A stretch of 64,000 bases of DNA from Ailurus styani (GCA_002007465.1 LNAC01000018.1:5022464-5086463); one strand, 5' to 3'. Shown: positions 47,004-58,293, counted from the first letter of the stretch. The notes: generated by a model not told the origin, from the letters alone. Translations and numbers: made by a program.

Positions 47004-47082
47004 ATGTCCGGCTGCGGCGCTTGTACCTGCGGCGCGAGCGCCGCGCGGCTCATCAGCTCTTCGCTCGCCTCCGCACAGAGAG
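47004..47082 (+). CDS. CLPX: CLPX coding exon 1: start of mitochondrial presequence
   Basis: ATG in a CpG-rich context opens MSGCGACTCGASAARLISSS and continues to SLASAQR, closely matching the known CLPX start (CGACTCGA and SSLASAQR are shared). It is Arg/Ser/Ala-rich without acidic residues, as expected of a matrix-targeting sequence. The donor is AGAG|GTAACG at 47083, phase 1. The 5' UTR boundary is unknown because of the gap upstream. Confidence 0.93.
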
Positions 47083-49062
47083 GTAACGAAGTAGTCCCTC
47101 ACCTGAGCGGTGGCCCCGGAGTCTACAGCCGGCGGTAGGGAACCCGGGGAGGGCGAGAGGCCAGCCCCACCCTGAGGGTGTGAGGGGACGGCCGGCGTTT
47201 CGTCTGGCACCCCCCCCCCCGCCCTTCTTCATGGGATGGGGCTTTACCAACCTCTGGGGCAGCTGCTTCTCAGATTTGAAGTAAATCCCATGTGCTCCCC
47301 CCGCCCGCGCGCATTCAGGCCTCTTGACTTTGGGGCCGGAATGTGGCCACTTAGCAGAAACCCTGAAAGAGGCACAAAATGCTCCTTTCGTTAAAAAATG
47401 CCTACTCGGAGGTCCGCCGGGTACTGCCACCCGCCCCGGCGGCGGCTTCTCCTCCGGAGCCGGGCCGGGTTCCCTTCCGGCCTGTCGGGGGCTCCGGGAA
47501 GGGCTCGGGTGAGGGGCTGCCACTGTTGGGGGACCCCCTCGGGGCCGCGGGGCGCCGAGTCGGCCGTCCCGGACGCAGGCCGCGCGAGACCCACCGTGTC
47601 ACTGCCATTGTGCGGCCGCTTACGCCGGGACAGAAGCAGGACTCACAATCCTCCTGGCACCAGGGAAACCTCGGGGCCCGCAGGGAGGCGGCCGGGGTGA
47701 CTGGGGAAATTTCCGCAGAAATTGTTTTTGAGGTACTTAAAATGTCTCAGCAGTCGTCGGCCAGTCTTCCTGACTTGACGGTCCGAGATAGTTTCTTAAG
47801 GGTGGCGCTTGTTTACCTTTACTTTCTGTTTATCAGGAGCTGTGAAAGAGTGTCATCCCAGCCAAGATTCCGGAAAAGAAACCATTTTCCTCTTCCCCAA
47901 ATCTATTAGAGGCTAGATCCTGTTGTAATCACTTTTAGACAAATTCGTTTTATTTTGGCTTGTCAACTTAAGATCCTTGGATAAATAAAAGTTTCCTTTT
48001 CCTGTATGTTAGGTTAATAAAAATGCCCTCCGTGTTTACTAATGGTGTATTTTGCAACAGTTTAGTTCACAAAGCCGGATTCAATGAAGTAATGTGGGCG
48101 GAAGCATTTGTAAAGTGATAGAGAAAAGTAGTGAGTTTAGTTCCCAGACATTGTTAAACCTGAACAAGCAGATGTCCTTATTCCACAGAAATTTGGGTTG
48201 AAAACGTTTGATCGTGACATTTAAATTCATTTACTTGACATCCTTTTTTTTTTTTTTTTTTGCGAGCCTACTATGTACTGGGCCCTGTTTTGGTCCTGGA
48301 GATAGAGTGGTGAACATGTCGTTTGCAAGTTTATAATCTACTGAAGCAAGCAAAGAATAATATTTCTAGAAGTGGGTAAAGTGTGTGTGTGTTCTCTTTG
48401 GGCAGGGAAGGCTTCTTTGACAAAGTTCTCCATCTGTTCCAGTCAGTTGTCCCATAAAATTGAACCATAGGAGGTGTGTGGTAATTCTTTATTATTTTCA
48501 GAACAACCACTGATTTAATGTATCGTTAGGTGAAGCAACACAATTTTATGGCTTTAGATATGATCATCTATTTTTATGTTTGTCAGAAGTTTTCAGAAAT
48601 ATTGAACCATTGTTTCCACTGTAAATTAAGCTTAAAATATGAGACGTTACCTCACATCATTGTAGAATTTAATACTTTTATGTGACAGTGAAACGGCAAA
48701 TGGATTTCACATTGATTAAGGCTTTCTCAAGTCTTCATTAACATAAAATGTTTATTGTCCATAGTTGAAACTCTAAAAGTATAAATTAGTCTGCAATACA
48801 GAGATATTTTCTTTCAGGATTTAAAAAACTCCAGGAAGGTTATTCTTATTTAGGATTATTGAAAAGCAGAAGAGGCAAAAGAGAAAGAAAAATCAGAATT
48901 GAACTTTAGCTAGTTATAAACATAGAGTTAAGACTTAGCAATATGATATAGGTAAACAAAAAATTTAATCAAAATGGTCTTATAATACCATGAAATTATA
49001 CCGTGAAGTAATAAGATTTCAGAACTCTTGTGTAGTGCTATCCTCTAATTCCATTTGTCATA
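47083..49062. other. CLPX: CLPX intron 1, proximal part
   Basis: GC-rich to about 47700, then AT-rich with no repeat recognised except a T-run at 48244. Open frames in the first 600 bases come from the CpG island. Confidence 0.5.
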
Positions 49063-49070
49063 TTAGACTT

Positions 49071-49260
49071 AAAAAAATTTTTTTTTACGATTTTTTTTTT
49101 TTTTGAGAGAGAGAGAGCATGAAAGGGGAGAGGGTCAGAGGGGGACGCAGACCCCCCCCCCCAGCCAAGCAGGGAGCCCGATGTGGGACTCATCCCAGGA
49201 CTCTGGGATCATGACCTGTGCCAAAGGCAGTCACTTAACCAACTGAGCCACCCAGGTGCC
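49071..49260 (-). mobile_element. can-SINE, antisense, old
   Basis: TSD ttagactt at 49063-49070 and 49261-49268. Confidence 0.85.
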
Positions 49261-49793
49261 TTAGACTTTAAAATTTTTAAATGATAGTTTGAAAAATTGT
49301 TTGGTAAATCGTGCTGGATACTGGATCTGTCATGCTGAATACTGGATCTGTTTTCCTGGTTGGCTATGTGTATCTTCAATTTAATGTGTTTTTCCTACTG
49401 TTCTCTTTGAATATGAAACCTATAGTAAAATAGAAACCTTAAATATTTTTCTACCCAAATTGCTGATACTTTTCAATCTGTATTTTTGTACATGTGTGTA
49501 AATATGTATATTTTAATGTGCTTTGCATATGTGTAAATTTGCATTCTAAATATATGCATTTAGGAATGTTTGACTCCGTTTAGAAAATTCTGAATGACAG
49601 TACTTGGTCTGAATTTGGTTGTGAGAATTGTGGAATCACATGTAACTCCCTTGGTTTTTGGCTACTTTCTGTCCATGTCCAGTGAAAGGGTGTCACCTCA
49701 TGAAGGTGTAAATGAAGATATGAAGATGCTCAAACATGTTGGCATCCATAATTTTCATGATAGTTGTGTAATGTGCCTACCTTAACAGTTTTT

Positions 49794-49983
49794 TGTTTTT
49801 TTGTTTTTTTTATTTCACAGAGGGAGAGAGATCACAAGGAGGCAGAGAGGCAGGCAGACAGAGAGAAGGGGAAGCAGGCTCCCTGCTGATCAGGGAGCCC
49901 GATGCGGGCCTCGATCCCAGGACCCTGAGATCATGACCTGAGCCGAAGGCAGAGGCTTTAACCCACTGAGCCACCCAGGCGCC
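49794..49983 (-). mobile_element. can-SINE, antisense
   Basis: Perfect 17-base TSD ctaccttaacagttttt at 49777-49793 and 49984-50000. Confidence 0.95.
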
Positions 49984-50103
49984 CTACCTTAACAGTTTTT
50001 AGCTAGATTTTAAGTCTCTCTCTTTTGTTAAATACAGTACAAATTAAATAAGGCAAAGTGAATAATTGACAGTGCATCTTTATTTCTGCAATTGCAAACT
50101 ATT

Positions 50104-50284
50104 TTTTTTTTTAAGATTTTATTTATTTGAGAAAGAGAGAGGGAGAGCCAGCACAAGCAGGAGGGAAGGGCAGAGAGAAAGGGAGAAGCAGACCCGCCCT
50201 GGAGCAGAGCTCCATCCCAGGACCCGGAGATCAAGACCAGAGCTGAAGGCAGCCACTTAACCAAATGAGCCACCAAGGCACCCA
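50104..50284 (-). mobile_element. can-SINE, antisense, old subtype
   Basis: Perfect TSD tgcaaactatt at 50093-50103 and 50285-50295. Confidence 0.92.
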
Positions 50285-50430
50285 TGCAAACTATTAAACG
50301 TTTCTCTTTTCTTGGCATATTCCTTTTCAGACCGGCTGACTAGCCTTAGTGAAGACCCATCAAGCATTTTTGAACTTGAGGAAAGCTATTATAGGAGTGA
50401 TGTTATTTTTCTTTTATTCGGAAGTATTCA

Positions 50431-50849
50431 GGGGCGCCTGGGTGACTCAGTCCGTTGAGCATCTGACTCTTGGTTTTGGCTCAGGCATGGCAAAATCAAG
50501 GCCCGCGTTGGACTTCCCACTCAGTGGGGAGTCTGCTTGAGATTCTCTCTCTCTACCCAGCATCCCCACAGCATGTGTGCATTCTCTCTCACGGATAAAT
50601 CTTTTTTTTTTTTTTTTTAAAGATTTTATTTATTTCACAGAGGGAGAGAGTTCACAAGGAGGCAGAGAGGCAGGCAGACAGAGAGAAGGGGAAGCAGGCT
50701 CCCTGCTGATCAGGGAGCCCGATGCGGGCCTCGATCCCAGGACCCTGAGATCATGACCTGAGCCGAAAGCAGAGGCTTTAACCCACTGAGCCACCCAGGT
50801 GCCCTCTCACAGATAAATCTTGAAAAATATATATATATATATATTTTAA
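50431..50849 (+). mobile_element. can-SINE, sense, old, split by a younger one
   Basis: TSD aagtattca at 50422-50430 and 50850-50858. The tail ends in (TA)n. Confidence 0.9.
50604..50803 (-). mobile_element. can-SINE, antisense, nested
   Basis: TSD ctctcac[g/a]gataaatctt at 50586-50603 and 50804-50821, inside the older SINE tail. Confidence 0.95.
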
Positions 50850-51191
50850 AAGTATTCAGAATTCAGGAAATAACGTGGGCATAAAATGAAATTTTGAAAC
50901 TAATAAAAGTATAAGCATCTACTAAGTTGCTGGCATTATTTGTTTTGTTGAATTTTTTTTACAATTTTTGTTAGAGGTTAGAGACCAGGTGGTTAAGCAA
51001 CTGTTTAACTTGATTTGCCATTTCATCAATTATTATACACTTAAATACTATCACTACAAAAAGATAGTAATTTAAAATTTTTCATTAGTTCTGTTTCTAA
51101 AATTTAAAGATCAGTTTATCTTTTAAGCTGAATCATTTTTTATTTTTAAAAAATTTTTATTTTAAAGATTTTTATTTATTTAAGATGGAGA

Positions 51192-51390
51192 GGGCACCTG
51201 GGTGGCTCAGTGGGTTAAAGCCTCTGCCTTCGGCTCAGGTCATGATCTCAGGGTCCTGGGATCGAGGCCCGCATCGGGCTCCCTGCTCGGCAAGGAGTCT
51301 GCTTCCTCCTCTCTCTCTCTGCCTGCCTCTCAGCCTACTTGTGATCTCTCTCTGTCAAATAAATAAATAAAATATTTTAAAAAAATAAAA
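51192..51390 (+). mobile_element. can-SINE, sense
   Basis: GGGCACCTGGGTGGCTCAGT head to AAATAAATAAATAAAATA tail. Just before it, AAAGATTTTTATTTATTTAAG looks like the tail end of an antisense copy. Confidence 0.92.
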
Positions 51391-51537
51391 AATAAAAACA
51401 GCTTCTCTAAAACTCAGAATGCTTTATTTGTATGACAAAAGTTTTGTAAATGGTTTAGCTTTTAACTGTCTTCTCTTGTTGCTGCCAACTATTCTTTCGA
51501 AATATACTTTACAGAAATACTTCTCTTTTTGACTTTA

Positions 51538-51825
51538 TAGGGGTTCTTCACCTGAGGTTCACAGGCCTCCAGTGTGTCCAAAGGGATAGAATTCAGAAGT
51601 TCTGTTAATTTTGTTTTCACTAATCACTAACTGAAATATAGCATTTCCTTCAGTTTTGAATGGAGGCAACAACACACAGTAGTATTTGCATTATCTGTGA
51701 ATTTGTCATCAATCAAAATCAAAAATACTTCCTTATCACATTACAGTTGTTCCGTATCTCAAGGTAGTATTTATACTTTTCACTACTTTGAGATCATTGT
51801 AGTTATTTAAAAAGCTGTTAAGGGG
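51538..51825. mobile_element. hAT-like DNA transposon, left half
   Basis: GGGGTTCTTCACCTGAGGTT, then CTAACTGAAATATAGCATTTCC, the wording of an old Charlie-type element. The right half lies at 54480-54644, separated by an L1. Confidence 0.55.
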
Positions 51826-51868
51826 GCACCTGGGTGGTACAGTTTGTTATGCATGAGACTTCTGCTCA
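51826..51868 (+). mobile_element. can-SINE head fragment
   Basis: GGGGGCACCTGGGTGGTACAG..., cut off after about 40 bases where L1 sequence begins. Confidence 0.55.
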
Positions 51869-53055
51869 GTTCAGCCCTCTTTATCCATTCATCTATTGTT
51901 GGACACTTGGGCTTCTTTCATAGTTTGGTTATTGTAAATAGTGCTGCAATAAACCTATGGGTGCATATATCTGTTTGAATTAGTATCTTTTGCATTTTTT
52001 CGGTAAATACCTAGTAGCAGTGGGTACTGGATCATAGGGTAGTTCTATTTTTAATTTTTTGAGGAAACTGCATACTGTTTTCCACAGTGGCTGTACCGGT
52101 TTGTATTTCCACCAACAGTGTAAGAGGGTTTCTTTTTCTCCGCATCCTTACTAATGCTTGTAGTTTCTTGTGTTTTTGATTTTAGCCATTTGACAGATAT
52201 GAAGTGATCTCTCATTGTAGTTTTGATTTAATTTTCCTGATGATGACTTATATGGAGCATCTTTTCACATGTCTATTGGCCGTCTGGATGTCTTCTTTGG
52301 AGAAATGTCTATTCATGTCTTCTCCCCATTTTTTAATTGATTATTTTGGGGGTCTTGAGTTGCATCTGTTCTTTATATATTTTGGATACTAACCCTTTAT
52401 CAGTATGTAATTTGGGAATATCTTCTTTCATTCAGTAGGTTGCCTTTTAGTTTTGTTGCTTGTTTCCTTCACTGTGTGGAAACTTCTTATTTTGATGTAG
52501 TCCCAATAGTTTATTTTTGCTTTTATTTCCCTTGCCTCAGGAGACATATCTAGAGAAATGTTGCTATGGCTGATGTCAGAGAAATTATTGCTTGTGCTCT
52601 CTTAAAGGATTTTTATGGTTTCAGGTCTCAAGTTTAGGTCTTTAATCCATTTTGCATTTATTTTTGTGTATGGCGAAAGAAAGTGGTCCAGTTTCATTCT
52701 CTCATGTGTTGCTGTTCAGTTTTCCCAACCATTTGTTGATTGTCTTTTTCCCATTGTGTGTTCATTCCTGCTTTAGTGAAGATTAATTGACCATATAATT
52801 TGGGTTTGTTTCTGCATTTTCTGTATTGATCTAGGCGTCTATTTTTATGTCAGCACCATACTGTTTTAATTACTGCAGCTTTGTAGTATAACTTAATGTC
52901 TGGAATTGTGATACCTCCAGTTTTCTTTTTTAAGATTGCTTTGGGTGTTAGAGGTCTTTGTGGTTCCATATAAATTTTAGGATTGTTTGTTCTAGTTCTT
53001 TGAAAAATGCTATCGATATTTTGATAGGGATTGCTTTGGGTAGTATGGACATTTT

Positions 53056-53251
53056 TTTTTTTTAAAGATTTTATTTATTTATTTCACAGAGGGAGAGAGA
53101 TCACAAGGAGGCAGAGAGGCAGGCAGAGAGAGAGAGGGGGAAGCAGGCTCCCCGCTGCAGGGAGCCCGATGCGGGCCTCGATCCCAGGACCCTGAGATCA
53201 TGACCTGAGCTGAAAGCAGAGGCTTTAACCCACTGAGCCACCCAGGCGCCC
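53056..53251 (-). mobile_element. can-SINE, antisense, inside the L1
   Basis: Perfect 17-base TSD ggtagtatggacatttt at 53039-53055 and 53252-53268. Confidence 0.95.
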
Positions 53252-53459
53252 GGTAGTATGGACATTTTAACAGTATTCTTCCAACCCATGAGCATGGAAT
53301 GTCTCAGTTTCTTTTCATCATCTTGAATTTCGTTCCATCAGTGTTTTATAGTTTTCAGAGTATAGGTCTTTTCATCTCTTTGGTTAAGTTTATTCCTACA
53401 TATTTCATTGTGTTTGGTGCAATTATAAATGGGATTTATTTCTATTTTTATTATTAATT

Positions 53460-53473
53460 TATTTTTTTTAAAA

Positions 53474-53511
<38 letters not shown>

Positions 53512-53540
53512 TTTGACACAGAGAGAGAGAGAGANAAAAA

Positions 53541-53573
<33 letters not shown>

Positions 53574-53740
53574 GACACAGAGAGAGAGAGAGATCACAAG
53601 TAGGCTGAGAGGCAGGCAGAGAGAGGAGGAAGCAGGCTCCCTGCCTAGCAGGGAGCCCAATGCGGGCCTCCTTCCCAGGACCCTGAGATCATGACCTGAG
53701 CCGAATGCAGAGGTCACCCACTGAGCCACCCAGGCTCCCG
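53460..53740 (-). mobile_element. can-SINE, antisense, with duplicated tail around an N
   Basis: The (ATTT)n-GACACAGAGAGAGAG segment occurs twice, 53466-53534 and 53536-53595, with N at 53535 between. The rest is a full SINE ending GAGCCACCCAGGCTCCC. Confidence 0.9.
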
Positions 53741-53741
53741 G

Positions 53742-53921
53742 GATTTTTTTTTTTTAATTTTTATTTTATTTAATTTATTTATTTGATGGTGGGGCAGGAG
53801 CACAAGCAGCAGGAGAGGAAGAAGCAGGCCCCTTGCTAAGCAGAGAGCCCAATGAAGGACCCTGGGATCATGACCCAAACCTAAGGCAGATGCTTAACCA
53901 ACTGAGCCACCCAGGCACCCC
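53742..53921 (-). mobile_element. can-SINE, antisense, diverged
   Basis: Ends GAGCCACCCAGGCACCCC; abuts the previous copy. An internal deletion (CCAATGAAGGACCC) removes part of the box region. Confidence 0.85.
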
Positions 53922-54249
53922 TGCTGCTTCATTTTTTTAGCATACAGGGATACAACAGATTTCTGTACGTTGATTTTGTATCCTGTGACTTTCCTGAATT
54001 CATTTATCAGTTCTAGCATTTTGGGGCAGTCTTCAGAGTTTTATATATTTAGTATCGTGTCATCTGCAAATAGAGTTTTACTTTTTATTTACCAGTTTGG
54101 ATGCCTTTTATTTCTTTATGCTGTCAAATTGCTGTGGCTAGGACTTCCATTACTATGTTGAATAAAAGTGGTGAGAGTAGACATCACCTTAGGGGTAAAG
54201 CTCTTAGTTTTTCACCATTGAGTATGATGTTGGCAAAAAGCATGTTTTA

Positions 54250-54470
54250 TTTATTTATTTTTATTTTATTTTTATTTTTTTAAAGATTTTATTTATTTGA
54301 CAGAGAGAGAGAGAGAGAACACAAGAAGGCAGAGCAGCAGGCATAGGGAGAGGGAGAAGTAGGCTCTCTGCCAAGCAGTGAGCCCGATGTGGGACTCGAT
54401 CCCAGGACCCTGGGATCATGACCTAAACTGAAGGCAGAGGGTTTGACCCACTGAGCCACCCAGGTGCCCC
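54250..54470 (-). mobile_element. can-SINE, antisense
   Basis: TSD aaaaagcat[g/a]tttta at 54235-54249 and 54471-54485. Confidence 0.93.
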
Positions 54471-54479
54471 AAAAAGCAT

Positions 54480-54644
54480 ATTTTAAAAATATTTTGATAA
54501 CTACCCCAAATTGGTTTCCTTTGTTATGTATTTTATTTTGCACATTTGAAAACATTGTTTTGAGAAGGGGTCCATCCATAGGCTTCACCAGACTCCCAAA
54601 GGAATTAATGGCACAAAAAAGGTTTCAGACTCCTGATTAGATGA
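54480..54644. mobile_element. hAT-like DNA transposon, right half
   Basis: ATTGGTTTCCTTTGTTATGT, GGGGTCCATCCATAGGCTTC, AAAAAAGGTTTCAGACTCCTG: the far end of the element whose left half is at 51538. Confidence 0.55.
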
Positions 54645-54656
54645 CTACAGTGATTT

Positions 54657-54847
54657 TTTTTTTTTAAAGATTTTATTTATTTATTTGACAGAGAGAGAGA
54701 TCACAAGTAGGCAGAGGCAGGCAGAGAGAGGAGGAAGCAGGCTCCCCACTGAGCAGGGAGCCCGATGCGGGGCTCGATCCCAGGACCCTGAGATCATGAC
54801 CTGAGCCGAAGGCAGAGGCTTTAACCCACTGAGCCACCCAGGTGCCC
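54657..54847 (-). mobile_element. can-SINE, antisense
   Basis: TSD gactac[a/g]gtgattt at 54643-54656 and 54848-54861. Confidence 0.94.
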
Positions 54848-54874
54848 GACTACGGTGATTTCTGTGAAGATTTT

Positions 54875-55107
54875 TGTTTGTTTGTTTTTGTTTTTTGGTT
54901 TTTTTTAAAGATTTTATTTATTCATTTGACACAGAGAGAGAGATTACAAGTAGGCAGAGAGGCAGGCAGAGAGAGAGGGGAGAGGAGAGAGGAGGAAGCA
55001 GGCTCCCTGCTGAGCAGAGAGCCAGACGCGGGCCTGATCCCAGGACCCTGGGATCATGACCTGAGCCGAAGGCAGCGGCTTTAACCCACTGAGCCACCCA
55101 GGCGCCC
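54875..55107 (-). mobile_element. can-SINE, antisense, immediately after another
   Basis: Perfect TSD tctgtgaagatttt at 54861-54874 and 55108-55121; only about 14 bases separate it from the previous SINE. Confidence 0.94.
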
Positions 55108-55187
55108 TCTGTGAAGATTTTGTAACATTGATGAGTGACTAATCATTTCAACTGTACAGTATAGTGGTTTAAAAAGTGTAGCTCCCT

Positions 55188-55368
55188 GGGGTGCCTGGGT
55201 GGCTCAGTGGGTTGGGTGTCTGCCTTTGGCTCAGGTCCTGATCCTGAAGTCTGGGATCAAGCCCTTTGTCAGGCTGCCTGCCACACCCCCTGCTTGTGTG
55301 CTCACGCTCTCTGGCAAGCAAACAAATAAATAAAAATAAAAAAAATAAATAAATAAAATCTTTTTAAA
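55188..55368 (+). mobile_element. can-SINE, sense
   Basis: GGTGCCTGGGTGGCTCAGTG head, GGTTGGGTGTCTGCC subtype, A-rich tail with repeated AAATAAATAAA. Confidence 0.88.
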
Positions 55369-55383
55369 AAATTTGTGGTTCCC

Positions 55384-55820
55384 AAGGTTGCCTGGGCGAT
55401 TCAGTTGGTTGAGAGTCCGACTCTTGTGGTTTGGCTCAGGTCATGGTTTCAGGGTTGTAGATTGAACCCCTCGTGGGATTCCACACTCAGTGGAGAGTCT
55501 GCTTGAAATTCTGTCTCTGGGGCGCCTGGGTGGCTCAGTGGGTTAAAGGCTCTGCCTTCAGCTCAGGTCATGATCTCAGGGTCCTGGGATCAAGCCCCAC
55601 ATCGGCTCCCTGCTCAGCAGGAACCCTGCTTCCTCCTCTCTGCCTACTTGTGATCTCTTTCTCTGTGTCAAATAAATAAATAAAATCTTAAAAAAAAAAA
55701 AACTTTCTAAAAAAAAAGAAATTCTGTCTCTGCCTCTCCTTCTGCTCCTCCCCCTGCTTGTATGCACCACACTTTATCTGTCTCTCTCTCTATAATAAAT
55801 ATATCTTAAAAAAAAAAAGT
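55384..55820 (+). mobile_element. can-SINE, sense, old, split by a younger one
   Basis: GGTTGCCTGGGCGATTCAGT head; the body resumes after the inner copy as TGCCTCTCCTTCTGCTCC and ends in an A-run. Confidence 0.85.
55519..55717 (+). mobile_element. can-SINE, sense, nested
   Basis: Perfect TSD gaaattctgtctct at 55505-55518 and 55718-55731. Confidence 0.95.
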
Positions 55821-55824
55821 GGGG

Positions 55825-55995
55825 TGCCCAGACCAGTCATCATCAGTATAACCTGGCAGTTTGTTAGAAATACATTCTTGGGTCCCACCTCAGACCTTCT
55901 GAGTCAGAACCAGGGAATATTTCTTGCAGTCTGTTTTATTTTAACAAGCTCTCCAGGTAATTCTGGTGCATGCTCAAGTTTGAGAACCACTGGTT
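55825..55995 (-). mobile_element. MER5-like hAT fragment
   Basis: TATAACCTGGCAGTTTGTTAG ... GTAATTCTGGTGCATGCTCA ... TTTGAGAACCACTG, with the typical terminal wording. Confidence 0.75.
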
Positions 55996-56070
55996 AAGTA
56001 TTTATGGCATCTTGTTGGTACAGCCCATTGATTATAGAATGTTAAAACTGCATCAGGGCTAGCAAATGTT

Positions 56071-56258
56071 TTTAAGATTTTATTTTTTTGAGAGTGAGTG
56101 AGTGAGAGAGAGAGCATGAGCAGGGAGAGAGGGGCAAAGGGAAAGGGAGAAGCAGAAGCAGCAGAAGCAGACTCGACACTGGGCTCCATCCCAGGACCCT
56201 GAGATCATGACCTGAGCAGAAGGCAGACACTTAACCAACTGAGCCACCCAGGCTTCCC
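56071..56258 (-). mobile_element. can-SINE, antisense, old subtype
   Basis: GAGTGAGTGAGTGAGAGAG tract, ends GAGCCACCCAGGCTTCC. Confidence 0.88.
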
Positions 56259-56586
56259 TTGCAAAGAAATTCTTAAATTTAGAAGTTTAAGTGACAAGAA
56301 CATGTTTTTCAGGTAGTATTTTCTGTGTAACTTTATGGTTGCATTGGTTTCATATGTTATTTCGTAAGTGACTTAAGGTGAAGGACTAATTTTTTTTTTC
56401 TATTCAGAATAAATAGACTTTAAAAGGATCATGTTCATAATTTTTATTTCTCTTAAATTCCTGAAGATAATTTCCTTTCAGCTTATTTTCTAATTAACAT
56501 TAGATATTGTAAATTGATAAATAGTATTTTAAGAGATACGTTTTATTATAAATGGGATATAATACACTGTGATACTTTAGGATTAA

Positions 56587-56589
56587 GTT

Positions 56590-56642
<53 letters not shown>
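56587..56642. repeat. (TTTA)n microsatellite from SINE tail
   Basis: About 14 TTTA units continuous with the antisense SINE that follows. Confidence 0.9.
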
Positions 56643-56646
<4 letters not shown>

Positions 56647-56996
56647 AGATTTTATTTATTTGTCAGAGAAAGAGAGCACAAGCAGGGGAGAGCGGCAGAC
56701 AGAGGGAGAAGCAGTCTCCCTGCCGAGCAAGGGGCCTGGTTTGGGACTCTGTTCCAGGCTCCTGGGATCATGACTGAAGCCAAAGGCAGACGCTTTTTTT
56801 TTTTTTTTTTTTTTTAAGATTTTATTTATTTATTTATTTGACAGAGAGAGACACAGAGAGAGAGGGAACACCAGCAGGAGGAGTGGGAGAGGGAGAAGCA
56901 GGCTTTCCTGCAGAGCAGGGAGTCCGATGTGGGGGCTTGATCCCATGACTTGAGCCAAAGGCAGACGCTTAATCAACTGAGCCATCTGGGCATCCC
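56592..56996 (-). mobile_element. can-SINE antisense tandem dimer
   Basis: Outer TSD [g/a]gttaagtttta-like sequence at 56578-56591 and 56997-57010. Inside, GCCAAAGGCAGACGCTT occurs at 56779-56795 and 56954-56970, with a second T-run and SINE body between them, so the body is present twice but the head only once. Confidence 0.85.
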
Positions 56997-57364
56997 AGGG
57001 TTAAGTTTTACTCTAAAACATCCAAGTGCAAATAGTCTTAAGTAAAGCTTATTGTAACTGTAGTTTTCTTTGTGAATAAACTGTAATGGTTCAATTAAAA
57101 AGTTACATTTGTTACATAGATTATAATTTATTTTATTCTACCATTCATACTAATTTATGGATGTTTTCTTTTTCCATTTTTAAAAAGTTTAAATTCAGTT
57201 AATTAACGTATAATATATTATTGGTTTCAGAGGTAGAGGTCAGTGATTCAACACTCTTATGTAACACCCGGTGCTCATTACATCACATGTCCTTAATGTC
57301 TATCACCCAGTTACCCCATCTCCCCACCTCCCTCCCCTCCAGCGACCTTCAGTTTGTTTCCTTT

Positions 57365-57562
57365 TTTCAAAAATTTTTAAATTTTTTATATTTTATTTAT
57401 TTGACAGAAAGCAAGAGAGGGAATACAAGCAGGGGGGTGGGAGAGGGAGAAGCAGGCTCCCCGCTGAGCAGGGAGCCTGATATGGGCCTCCATCCGAGGA
57501 CCTGGGGATCATGACCTGAACCGAAGGCAGATGCTTAACCGACTGAGCCACCCAGGCGCCCC
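57365..57562 (-). mobile_element. can-SINE, antisense, inside the L1
   Basis: Flanks TTCAGTTTGTTTCC and ATTCAGTTTCTTATG form an imperfect TSD. Confidence 0.88.
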
Positions 57563-57779
57563 ATTCAGTTTCTTATGATTAAGAGTCTTATGGTTTGTTT
57601 CTCTCTCTGATTTCATCTTGTTTCATTTTTTCCTCCTTTCCCCCTATGATCCTCTGTTTTGTTTCTTAAATTCCACATGTGAGTGAGATCATGTGATAAT
57701 TGTCTTTTTCTGATTGACTTATTTGCTTTGCATAATAACCCTCTAGTTCTATCCATGTTACTGCAAATGGCAGGATTTC

Positions 57780-57975
57780 TTTTTTTTTTTAAGATTTTAT
57801 TTATTTATTTGACAGAGAGAGATAACAAGTAGGCAGAGAGGCAGGCAGAGAGAGAGGAGGAAGCAGGCTCCCTGCTGAGCAGAGAGCCCAATGTGGGCCT
57901 CGATCCCAGGACCCTGAGATCATGACCTGAGCCGAAGGCAGAGGCTTTAACCCACTGAGCCACCCAGGCGCCCCG
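57780..57975 (-). mobile_element. can-SINE, antisense, inside the L1
   Basis: Short TSD ggatttc at 57773-57779 and 57976-57982. Confidence 0.92.
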
Positions 57976-58106
57976 GGATTTCATTTTTTTGATGGCTGAG
58001 TAGTATTCCATAATTTATGGATATTTTCAAACGCACACAAAATAGAGCAACAGACACGTAAATACCCATCACCCAGCCTTAGTGTCCATTAATTTTCTGT
58101 ATTCTT

Positions 58107-58293
58107 TTTTCTTTTTAAGATTTTATTTCTTTGATAGAGAGATCACAAGTAGGCCGAGAGGCAGGCAAAGGGAGAGAGGAAGCAGGCTCTGTGCTGAACA
58201 GAGAGCCAAATGCGGGGCTCAATCTCAGGACCCTGAGATCATGACCTGAGCTGAAGGCAGAGGCTTAACCCACTGAGCCACCCAGGCGCCCCA
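58107..58293 (-). mobile_element. can-SINE, antisense
   Basis: TSD tttctgtattctt before 58107 and after 58293. Confidence 0.92.

Larger units (their letters stand above)
46200..47700 (+). promoter_or_regulatory. CLPX: CpG island and promoter of CLPX
   Basis: CpG-dense from about 46200, unlike the AT-rich flanks, and spans CLPX exon 1. There is no TATA box before the ATG, as expected for a housekeeping gene. It is interrupted by the N gap at 46564-46790, so the transcription start cannot be placed. Confidence 0.8.
51869..54234 (-). mobile_element. L1, antisense, ORF2 region, with SINEs inside
   Basis: TTATCCATTCATCTATTGTT to GTAAAGCTCTTAGTTTTTCA: reverse complement of L1 from near its 3' part into ORF2, many stops. 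Contains three SINE insertions. Confidence 0.85.
57180..58020 (-). mobile_element. Carnivore L1 3' end, antisense, with two SINEs inside
   Basis: ACACCCGGTGCTCATTACAT, TATCACCCAGTTACCCCATC, GGCTGAGTAGTATTCCATAA: reverse complement of an L1 3' end like that at 20647. Confidence 0.88.

Noticed and set aside
47379..47909. 176-codon open frame downstream of CLPX exon 1
   Set aside because: Lies in a CpG island where stops are rare; overlapping frames on both strands are equally open and none resembles a known family.
53460..53740. Regular ATTT spacing considered as a CRISPR-like array
   Set aside because: It is a SINE tail microsatellite in a vertebrate genome; no spacer structure.
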